A stretch of 64,000 bases of DNA from the NCBI GenBank assembly GCA_963747535.1, contig CAVVFX010000020.1, positions 868,001 to 932,000 on the forward strand, written 5' to 3'. Origin of the DNA: CAVVFX01 sp963747535. GTDB lineage: Bacteria; Acidobacteriota; Terriglobia; Bryobacterales; Bryobacteraceae. Positions 54,001 through 60,518 of this stretch are shown here, piece by piece. Below the pieces are notes generated by a model. That model searched no databases, was not told the origin of the DNA, and saw only the letters and a program-made list of their open reading frames with translations. Made by a program: the position numbers and the translations under genes. How positions within the stretch are numbered: the first letter of the stretch is position 1; every line of letters starts with the position of its first letter.

Positions 54001-54308
54001 GCCCGGTCAGATCCGCGGCATTCAGTCCCGACGGCTCTAAAGTGGTTACCGCATCCAATAATGGGAAAAGCGGAACGGTGCGCGTTTGGGAGGTCGAGTT
54101 TCCTTTTGACGATACCGATCTTCTCGCCAAACTCGCCCAGGCCGTCAGTGGTTACGATACCGCCGGGTTGCCCGACAAAGTCGTGAGGTTGAGCGACCAG
54201 GATAGGGCCAAACTTTGGAACACCGTTCGAGACGCCGCCATGCAACCAAATCCAAACGCCGCGGAGACGGCCCGATTTGTGCGCTGGTACCTTTCCTTAT
54301 CCAATTAA
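51039..54308 (+). CDS. nSTAND ATPase with membrane helix, coiled coil and WD40 propeller
   Basis: A 1089-residue protein. An N-terminal nSTAND NTPase has FVGLRPFRSDEALLFFGR, Walker A VGSSGCGKSSLIRAG near residue 50 and Walker B FLLVDQFEELFRF near 130. A membrane helix (VAIVSVLLVLAIGAAGFAFY, near 505-525) precedes a long coiled coil (about 530-680). The C-terminus has about seven WD40-type repeats (SVAFSQDGRL, SAAFSPDGRH, SAQFSPKCNL, FAVFSPD, SAAFSPDGSK), enough for one propeller. GTG 51039 is the better start, seven bases after GGGAG; TTG 51033 overlaps the TIR stop. It could be the sensor/oligomerisation partner of the TIR protein. Confidence 0.85.
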   Translation: MAEQNGGPPASPFVGLRPFRSDEALLFFGRRHQTAELLDRLHEAHFLAVVGSSGCGKSSLIRAGLIPALQAGFLVGDRDQWVDIIMTPGKNPLDRLAREFTVPVAGMREGGATLLVEKLQGQRESSEKNCFLLVDQFEELFRFARSAGNQEDAADFVSILLALAEQRQFPVFVALTMRSDFLDDCDSFYGLPEAFNRGQYLVPRLSREKRQEAIEGPVILFRQPIIPSIEDRRLADAGGKLREHLITSRLVDRVLNDVGDEPDQLPVMEHALMRTWENWQAAGSTGPLDIEHYEAAGTAKEALSIDADSAMAGMSQDEQALTATIFKALTDTDSSNRKIRRHAQLSDLAEVSGRPVSEILGIIERFRTGGRSFLNLQNEASGDALIDISHESLIRQWDKLRAWVDEEAEKKRIYLDLVDAVKRGKALLHHADLQVALDWRKNTNPTSFWARRYSPLFADVMKYLDDSLAEKEREDAEKERADALAAAEKARADAEKLRRTRQTVAIVSVLLVLAIGAAGFAFYQWREASREKNNADIQTGIARVEKGKADTLLDGLKTASQTLQETNQQLTGANDRLTQEKKRADDNAAQSLANAIKAKEQTEIANTNEETARNNAALAKANAEKADDLRQKADTNAADAEKQRGAAVQARDDADKAAAQAKQLLVQALVQYAGHLVEDERNLEALAFLSRAIQEDKTSRNGKDSILNLLLHEVLPKANSGPKGEPFIHQPWDLHAPLQSVTYSPGPRSLIAVGSNAAAEYWDPAVGPQAAKTVQQGAINSVAFSQDGRLLTASADKTGRVWNLATGAQENQLAVNAPVISAAFSPDGRHVLTAALESKNSVKLWDLSTNSNPVLFPLTAPAEFAAFCPDPKQKLVVTVSWNSEAQIWDSSGSLLQRVGTSGKVRSAQFSPKCNLLVTASTDDTAQVWDWKARQPVGDALKHDKAVNFAVFSPDPDGSRVLTASDDGTARVWDTGSGTPLGAPLVHDGPVRSAAFSPDGSKVVTASNNGKSGTVRVWEVEFPFDDTDLLAKLAQAVSGYDTAGLPDKVVRLSDQDRAKLWNTVRDAAMQPNPNAAETARFVRWYLSLSN

Positions 54309-54503
54309 CTTCCGGCCGTAGTTACTTCTCTTCGCCACAGGCAGTTAGTTTAGGCACCGGAAAATCTCACCACACTTCGAACGTTCATGGAGGGACGCTT
54401 CGTCGAGGCTCAATCAATGTGGGAAATTACGTTCGAGCGTGGAGCGGTCCCGGTGATATAGTGATGCTGGTCGGAAGACCAGAGAGGGTTCTGGATCAAA
54501 TTC

Positions 54504-55391
54504 GTGCACCGAAATACGCAGCAAATATCGCGCCGTGGATGCATCTTGGCAATGGCATGCGCGCCACTACTCGTCGGTACGGAAACGAGAATCCTGGTGG
54601 CTGGACACCCTTGGGTGTATGCGGCCCGGCGCCCCAAAAACGACATCTACGAAATCCTCGACCAGATCTTCGCTGATATGCGCGCGGCCAACCTGGATGC
54701 AATCGAGTTGATGCACACGGCCCTTGCACCCGATAACGCCGTGGCTCGCATCCGTGAACTTTCGAAGCGCCACAGCCTCCCCGTGATCGGCACATCCTTC
54801 GGCGCGAATATGTGGGACCGAACGCAACACGATGGCATTCTGGAGCAGGCTCGACTGGTGATCGAGCGCGTTTCCGCGCTGGGCGGAAGGACATTGGGCA
54901 CTTCGGTCGGCAACGCGCGTCAGCGCAAGACGGAAGAGCAACTCGACTCACAGGCCGAATTGCTACGGAAGATCATGGCCATCTGTAAGGACCTCGGGGT
55001 CGTGCTGAACTTACACAACCATACCTATGAAGTCGCCGATGGCGAACACGATTTAAAGGGCACTCTCGCGCGCATCCCCGAAGTGCGGCTAGGGCCGGAT
55101 ATCAATTGGCTTATCCGCGCAGGTGTGGACCCGGTGGATTTCATCCTGCGCTTCGGAACCCGGATCGTGTACGCGCACCTGCGCGATCAGAAGGCCGACG
55201 GCAAGTGGTGCGAAGCCATGGGCGAAGGCACGACCGACTATGCGGCCATCGCCGCTGCGTTCCGGAAATCCGGGTTCCACGGCGACGTCGCCATCGAATT
55301 GGCGCACGAGGGCGATTTCCAACCCACGCGGTCATACGGCGAGAGTTTCGCCATGAGCCGGAAGTATGTGCAGCGTGTGATGGGATGGTAG
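54504..55391 (+). CDS. Sugar phosphate isomerase/epimerase-like TIM barrel protein
   Basis: A 295-residue xylose-isomerase-like TIM barrel. The N-terminus (SRRGCILAMACAP) has a Tat/lipoprotein-like signal with a possible lipobox cysteine. Later segments show NLHNHTYEVADGEHD, LGPDINWLIRAGVDP, YAHLRDQKADGKW and VAIELAHEGDF, with the His, Asp and Glu metal ligands in the family order. It may act on a sugar or inositol derivative outside the cytoplasm. Ligand unknown. Confidence 0.82.
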   Translation: MHRNTQQISRRGCILAMACAPLLVGTETRILVAGHPWVYAARRPKNDIYEILDQIFADMRAANLDAIELMHTALAPDNAVARIRELSKRHSLPVIGTSFGANMWDRTQHDGILEQARLVIERVSALGGRTLGTSVGNARQRKTEEQLDSQAELLRKIMAICKDLGVVLNLHNHTYEVADGEHDLKGTLARIPEVRLGPDINWLIRAGVDPVDFILRFGTRIVYAHLRDQKADGKWCEAMGEGTTDYAAIAAAFRKSGFHGDVAIELAHEGDFQPTRSYGESFAMSRKYVQRVMGW

Positions 55392-55544
55392 AGTTACTCC
55401 GCCGGGGAGGACTGATCGTCCGGAATAACTAAAGGTAATTGCTGGACTACGGATGACCGATGTCCCATACGGCCATTTCGGGACCCCGGCTCGTACCGCT
55501 GGAGAATCTTTCGTGGGGCGTCTTAACGACGTTATGCTGGTGCA

Positions 55545-56153
55545 GTGATCCATCCAGATTCCGAACTTCGCTTTGTCAGCCCCGAAATCGGTTATGGGTT
55601 GTTTGCCACCCGCCTGATTCCGAGAGGCTCGATCACCTGGGCGGCCGACCCGCTCGACCAGATTATCTCCCCGCTGCAACTTGCAGGCCTGCCGGAGATG
55701 TTGAAAGCTCAGGCTCTCAAATACTCCTATCTGAACGGCGCCGGCGATCGCATTCTCTGCTGGGACCACGCACGCTTTCTCAATCACTCATGCGCCGCCA
55801 CATGTCTGAGCCCGGGGTTCGATTTCGAAATCGCCGTACGCGACATTCAGGCGGGAGAAGAGCTTACCGACGACTACGGGGCGCTCAACCTGGAAGAGCC
55901 ATTCACCTGCCTGTGCGGCGCGCCGAAGTGCCGGGGCCGGATTCTGCCCGACGATCCCGTGCGTGAGGCCGCCGATTGGGACCGGTTGGTTGCCGCGGCG
56001 TTTCCGGACGTCGACCGCGTTGCTCAACCGCTGTGGGAGTTGGTGAGGGAAAAAGACGACGTGCAACGCGTACTGGCAGGCAAACGTCAGCTTCCTTCCG
56101 GGCTACGCCACTATCTCGGAGCCAATCGTCTGCAGAGCGGGTTCGGGAGGTAG
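55545..56153 (+). CDS. SET-domain protein (putative lysine methyltransferase)
   Basis: A 202-residue stand-alone SET domain starting at GTG 55545. GYGLFATRLIPRGS, then RFLNHSCAAT (NHSC SAM/substrate site) and GEELTDDYG are diagnostic; a post-SET-like CLCGAPKCRGR follows. SET proteins methylate lysines; bacterial ones are found in several phyla including some Acidobacteria. The target is unknown. It is convergent with the CDP-alcohol phosphotransferase fusion, overlapping its 3' end. Confidence 0.85.
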   Translation: MIHPDSELRFVSPEIGYGLFATRLIPRGSITWAADPLDQIISPLQLAGLPEMLKAQALKYSYLNGAGDRILCWDHARFLNHSCAATCLSPGFDFEIAVRDIQAGEELTDDYGALNLEEPFTCLCGAPKCRGRILPDDPVREAADWDRLVAAAFPDVDRVAQPLWELVREKDDVQRVLAGKRQLPSGLRHYLGANRLQSGFGR

Positions 56154-57446
56154 AAGGTCTCCGAACTTTTTAACCGAGATCCAGAACATGTTGCGGTCGT
56201 GGCCGCCGGTGTTGGAGATGCCGCGATGGATCGCGCCAAAATCCATGCGCAGCAGACTCCATTCGGGGGCGATCAACTGGCGGATACTCAACCATGGAGA
56301 CGAGTGAGCCAGCGCGCCGAGGTCGATCTGATCGAGGTCGGGAAAGTCGCGCGGTGCCGCGGGACAAACCGCATACTGGAGCGCGTTGTCCGGCGTGATT
56401 TCGCTCATCGGGATGAAGACGGTCGAGTAATCCCGCGTGTAATCGATGTGCCATTCCTGGGCGCGCGATCCGGCCGGATTGACAATCAGGCCGTAACCGT
56501 CGATTTCAACCGGCTCGCCGGCATAGAGACGCGCGACGATTTCGCGGCACCAGGAATCCAGTTCGCCGATCCGTTCAAGGGCCATCTTTTCGCCGCTGCC
56601 GGACCGTTGCCAGACATTGACCCAGAAGATGCGGCCGGCCTGAGTGCTGGCCGCGCACTCGCCTGACATGCGGTCCAGCACGTCGCGCGAAGTGGACCGC
56701 AGAAGCTCGCGCGCTGCCTCGGAGACAAACCCGCAGTGCCGGAAACCGGCGGCTCCGTCGTCGTAGGCCGGCGCTTCCCGAGGGGCCTCATTCCAATTGA
56801 CGATGATGAATACCGCCCATGCCAGCTCGCACCAAAGATAGAGCACTCCGGGCGCCGCAAGCAGCCATCCGGCCGTCTCCCCGCGCAGACAGAACGCCAA
56901 TTGACAAAGCGGCCAGGATAGCCAGAGAAAGTTGCCGAAGGCAGTGTACGCTCCGCCGGGCATGCTCCAGTCGAGAATTTCGAAAAAGAACGCGCGCCGG
57001 CCGGCGCCCCGCGGCAGCACCGGATAACGGCCCGTTGCGGTAGTGGCGAAATCGAAGATGCAATTGCAGAGCTCAATACCGGCCGCGATGGCGATCCATG
57101 GCAAAGCGGCTGCGCGGACCGTGACCAGCCAGGCCATCGTGACGAGTTGGCTCATCATATCCGCAAACCAATCGACGCCCGAACCGAAAATGCTGCACTG
57201 ATTCTTGCGGCGCGCGACCGGCCCGTCGATCCAGTCGAGCAGCGTGGAGCCGAACAGAAGGGCTGCCGCGGGCCACGGCGCCCGGCCAATGAGGAAAGCC
57301 GCCAGAATGCACAACAGCACGCGAACATATCCGATCACGTTGGCGCTATAGCTTCGGACAGCGGCAAAACTCGTTCCGCCAGCCGGCATGGGACCGCCTC
57401 CGGTCCACTTGCCATTGCGGAAAATCAGAGTCTCGTCAGCTAACAT
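56103..57446 (-). CDS. CDP-alcohol phosphotransferase fused to 2OG-Fe(II) oxygenase-like domain
   Basis: A 447-residue fusion. The membrane part (about residues 25-220) holds the full CDP-alcohol phosphotransferase signature DWIDGPVAR...G...D...D (Asp71, Asp74, Gly75, Ala78, Arg79, Gly88, Asp92, Asp96), so it should transfer an alcohol phosphate from CDP. From about 225 a soluble domain carries EWHIDYTRDYSTVFIP (His333, Asp335) and IHRGISN (His407), the HxD...H iron facial triad of 2OG/phytanoyl-CoA-type dioxygenases. The fusion suggests that the product is hydroxylated or otherwise oxidised in place. The start at 57446 is only 8 bases from the divergent GTG, so an ATG at 57389 is possible. 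The 3' end overlaps the convergent SET gene. Confidence 0.8.
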   Translation of the reverse strand: MLADETLIFRNGKWTGGGPMPAGGTSFAAVRSYSANVIGYVRVLLCILAAFLIGRAPWPAAALLFGSTLLDWIDGPVARRKNQCSIFGSGVDWFADMMSQLVTMAWLVTVRAAALPWIAIAAGIELCNCIFDFATTATGRYPVLPRGAGRRAFFFEILDWSMPGGAYTAFGNFLWLSWPLCQLAFCLRGETAGWLLAAPGVLYLWCELAWAVFIIVNWNEAPREAPAYDDGAAGFRHCGFVSEAARELLRSTSRDVLDRMSGECAASTQAGRIFWVNVWQRSGSGEKMALERIGELDSWCREIVARLYAGEPVEIDGYGLIVNPAGSRAQEWHIDYTRDYSTVFIPMSEITPDNALQYAVCPAAPRDFPDLDQIDLGALAHSSPWLSIRQLIAPEWSLLRMDFGAIHRGISNTGGHDRNMFWISVKKFGDLLPPEPALQTIGSEIVA

Positions 57447-57453
57447 TACTAAA

Positions 57454-58167
57454 GTGTTACACGGCCATGACAAAAACGGGGACGACTCATGGGTGCGCAT
57501 TTGGGAGCGCAAGGGCAGGAACGCGAGCGGCAAATCCGAGTACTCGACGAGCGATCTTTTTGCCGCCGACGGCTTCGACGGCGTGATGGCGCAGACCGAC
57601 CCTGCGGCCCAGGAACACATCGCGCGGATCATCCGGACGCAACTGGGGATTCGGACGGGTATGCGCGTGCTGGAAGCGGGCTGCGGCGCGGGAGCGGTGT
57701 TGTCGCTGTTACGCGACACGGGAGCCGTCTTTTCGGGAATCGATTATTCCGCCCCGCATCTTCAGATCGCACGGCGCGTGTTGGCGGAAATGCGATTTGC
57801 AGCGGCCTCGGCCTCGGCTCTACCGTTTGCCGACGGCGCGTTTGAGGCGGCTTTCTCGTATGGAGTGTTCCTGTATTTTCCGGACCTCGAATATGCTTCC
57901 AGGGTGCTCGACGAAATGCGGCGGGTGACCAGCCCCGGCGCGCCCATCCTGATCCTGGATATTCCCGACGCGGCCCGCCGCGAGGCATGCGAACAGGCGC
58001 GGAGAGAGGCGGGAGCCGCGCTTCATCCACCGCATTGTTATTACCCAAGGAGTTTCTTTGAAGGCTTCGCCGCGCGGCGCGGAATTCGCATCGCGATCGA
58101 AGATCAGGCAGTCCCCGGCTACGCCAACTCGCGTTTTCGTTTCAACGCCTGTCTTGATAGGATTTGA
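57454..58167 (+). CDS. SAM-dependent methyltransferase
   Basis: A 237-residue class I methyltransferase. SAM motif I is VLEAGCGAGAVLSLL, followed by the acidic SGIDYSAPHL (motif II), ASALPFADGAFEAAFSYGVF (motif III/IV) and a late LILDIPD. Substrate unknown; in this setting an amine or lipid head group is plausible. The start is uncertain: GTG 57454 is used here, and GTG 57493 would leave more room for the divergent promoter. The ABC exporter follows after six bases. Confidence 0.82.
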   Translation: MLHGHDKNGDDSWVRIWERKGRNASGKSEYSTSDLFAADGFDGVMAQTDPAAQEHIARIIRTQLGIRTGMRVLEAGCGAGAVLSLLRDTGAVFSGIDYSAPHLQIARRVLAEMRFAAASASALPFADGAFEAAFSYGVFLYFPDLEYASRVLDEMRRVTSPGAPILILDIPDAARREACEQARREAGAALHPPHCYYPRSFFEGFAARRGIRIAIEDQAVPGYANSRFRFNACLDRI

Positions 58168-58173
58168 AAACCG

Positions 58174-60315
58174 GTGCGATCGCTCTTCCAGATCTTCCGT
58201 CCATTCCGCTGGCAGCTCCTTCCGGTAGTCCTGGCGTCGGTGCTCGAGATGTTCTTCAACGCCCAGCTTCCCATGAGCGTGAAGTTCATGATCGACAGAG
58301 CGCTGTTGGGACACGACCAACGTATGATGCTGGTGGTGCTGGGAGCGCTGGCCGCGAGCACCGTGGTCGTTTCGGCTACCTCGCTGTGGCGGGACTATTT
58401 CTACGCGAGGATCGTGGCCCGCATCGTCTCTTCACTGCGCGAGCGGATGTTTGAACACTTGCAGCGCCTCTCCATGGATTTTTACTCCCGGATCGAGACG
58501 GGCGACGTGATGTCGCGTTTTTCCAATGACGTTAGTGCGGTTGAAACCGGGATCGCCGCGGGTGTCTTGTGGGGTCTGCAACCGCTCCTCGATCTCGTCC
58601 TGGCCGGCCTGCTGGTCATTTCCATGGAGTGGCGCCTGGCGACCCTGGGGATTCTGCTGTGCCCGATCTGCGTCCTGGGCCCGCGTTTGTTATCCAGGCG
58701 GGCCTCGGAGGCCAGCGTCGCCAAGCAGGAACAGGAGAGCGCCATGATGTCGTCCCTCCAGGAAACGCTTATGGCGCCGAATCTGGTCCGCGCGTTCAAT
58801 CTGCAGTCGGCTGTCAGCGGCCGGTTCCGGCAGCGTGCCGGCCAGTTGCTCGGCGCCAGCATACGGCTCGGCTTCATGAACTCGCTGATGGAACGCTCCG
58901 CCAGTTTCGGCACGCTGGTGCTGCAGGCTGTGGTCATGGGAATCTCCGGCTACCTCGCATTCCGGGGAACCATTACCATCGGCACGTTCGCGTCGTTCCA
59001 GGCTCTGTTTGTTTCGTTCAGTTATTCGTTCATGTATCTGGCTCAGTACATGCCTAACCTGATCAGGGCGGGCGGCGGAGTAGCGCGTATAGAAGATTTG
59101 CTAAAAGAGACTCCCAGCGTTGAAGATGAGCCGGAAAGCCTCGAACTCCGTCCCCTACAGGACGCTATTGAATTCGAGAACGTCCGGTTCAGTTACACCG
59201 CCGAACGGACCAATCTGGACGGCGTGAGTCTGCGCATCCCTCGGGGATCTTCGGTCGCTCTGGTCGGACCCAGCGGATCGGGCAAGAGCACCGTGCTGAA
59301 TCTGCTGCTGCGCTTTTACGATCCTGACAGCGGCAGGGTGGCGTTCGATCACACGGATCTGAAGAAGGTGAAACAAGCGTCGCTCCGGGATTTCATAGCC
59401 GTGGTATTCCAGGAAGGTTTTCTCTTCAACACCACAGTTCGCGAGAACATCGCTTTGGGCCGCCCTGGAGCCGCCGACGGGGAGATTGTCGAGGCCGCCA
59501 AAGCCGCGGAGATCCACGACTTCATCACTTCTCTGCCGGATGGCTATGACACTATGGCCGGGGAGAGAGGCAGCCGCTTTTCCGGAGGCCAGCGTCAACG
59601 CATCGCGATCGCTCGCGCCGTGCTTCGCAAGCCTTCCGTTCTGCTGCTTGACGAAGCCACCTCGGCGCTCGATCCCGCCACGGAACATGCCATCAATCTG
59701 ACGCTCGAGCGCATCGCTCGCGGCCGCACCATGATCTCCGTGACGCATCGCCTGCGCTCGGTCGTCAATATGGACCGGATCTTTTTGTTCCATCAAGGCG
59801 GGCTCGCCGAGCAGGGGCGTCATGACGAATTGCTCCAGGCCGGGGGCATCTACGCCAAAATGTGGCAAAAACAGTCCGGTGTTCAGGTCGGCGACGGCGC
59901 CGAACGCGCGACCGTGGATGCCGTCTGGCTGGCCGACTTCCCGTTGATGAAAGGCGTGCGACTCGAGACCCTGCGAGAGGTGACGAATTGGTTCAGCACC
60001 CAACATTTCGCCGCGGACCGAGTCATCATTCAGCAGGGCGAACCAGGCAACACCTTTTATATCCTGGTGCGCGGCAAAGTGGACATCTTGCGAGACGAAG
60101 GCGAGCGCACTGTCAGCGTAGGCAAACTGGAGGATGGCGACTGCTTTGGGGAAATGGCATTGCTGAGCAGTCAGCCGCGCAACGCCACGGTAAAGGCCTT
60201 GACCGATTGCGTGTGCCTCTCCCTGTCGCGCGATCTGTTCAACCGGCTGCTGGCCGACGAGCCTGAACTGAGGAAGAACATTCACCAACTGGCCCTTACG
60301 CGAGGTGCCCGCTGA
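58174..60315 (+). CDS. MsbA-like ABC exporter with C-terminal cyclic-nucleotide-binding domain
   Basis: A 713-residue half-transporter. A six-helix ABC exporter domain (about residues 10-310) is followed by an ABC ATPase with Walker A GPSGSGKSTVL, signature FSGGQRQRIAI, Walker B LLLDEATSALD and the H-loop in VTHRL. From about 590 there is a cNMP-binding domain (IIQQGEPGNTFYILVRGKVD, GDCFGEMALLSSQPRNATV) with a good phosphate-binding cassette. MsbA/LmrA-type exporters flip lipids or hydrophobic compounds; here the lipid head-group genes alongside suggest a flippase, gated by a cyclic nucleotide. Confidence 0.88.
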   Translation: MRSLFQIFRPFRWQLLPVVLASVLEMFFNAQLPMSVKFMIDRALLGHDQRMMLVVLGALAASTVVVSATSLWRDYFYARIVARIVSSLRERMFEHLQRLSMDFYSRIETGDVMSRFSNDVSAVETGIAAGVLWGLQPLLDLVLAGLLVISMEWRLATLGILLCPICVLGPRLLSRRASEASVAKQEQESAMMSSLQETLMAPNLVRAFNLQSAVSGRFRQRAGQLLGASIRLGFMNSLMERSASFGTLVLQAVVMGISGYLAFRGTITIGTFASFQALFVSFSYSFMYLAQYMPNLIRAGGGVARIEDLLKETPSVEDEPESLELRPLQDAIEFENVRFSYTAERTNLDGVSLRIPRGSSVALVGPSGSGKSTVLNLLLRFYDPDSGRVAFDHTDLKKVKQASLRDFIAVVFQEGFLFNTTVRENIALGRPGAADGEIVEAAKAAEIHDFITSLPDGYDTMAGERGSRFSGGQRQRIAIARAVLRKPSVLLLDEATSALDPATEHAINLTLERIARGRTMISVTHRLRSVVNMDRIFLFHQGGLAEQGRHDELLQAGGIYAKMWQKQSGVQVGDGAERATVDAVWLADFPLMKGVRLETLREVTNWFSTQHFAADRVIIQQGEPGNTFYILVRGKVDILRDEGERTVSVGKLEDGDCFGEMALLSSQPRNATVKALTDCVCLSLSRDLFNRLLADEPELRKNIHQLALTRGAR

Positions 60316-60380
60316 GATTCCGCCACCTGAGCAGCTTGTGTCCCCGCACATGCATAGTGATGAAAAAAACACTACTCTCC

Positions 60381-60420
60381 GCGTGGGGCAGGCCCTCGTT
60401 TTTTGTGGCCTGCCCGGCCG
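60381..60420. repeat. Dispersed hairpin element, copy 2
   Basis: GGGCAGGCC and GGCCTGCCC form a 9-bp stem around CTCGTTTTTTGT (60386-60415). This differs from the copy at 36277-36318 mainly by paired changes. It lies between the convergent ABC exporter and the cytidylyltransferase fusion, where it can end both transcripts. Confidence 0.75.
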
Positions 60421-60518
60421 CGAAGCGGTCGTCGGTTTGTTGTACGTGCCAAGGACTACCTCGCACCCATTGGCCCACCCTCAACCGTGACGGGCCGCGA
60501 AGTCTTCATCCAGCTCAG

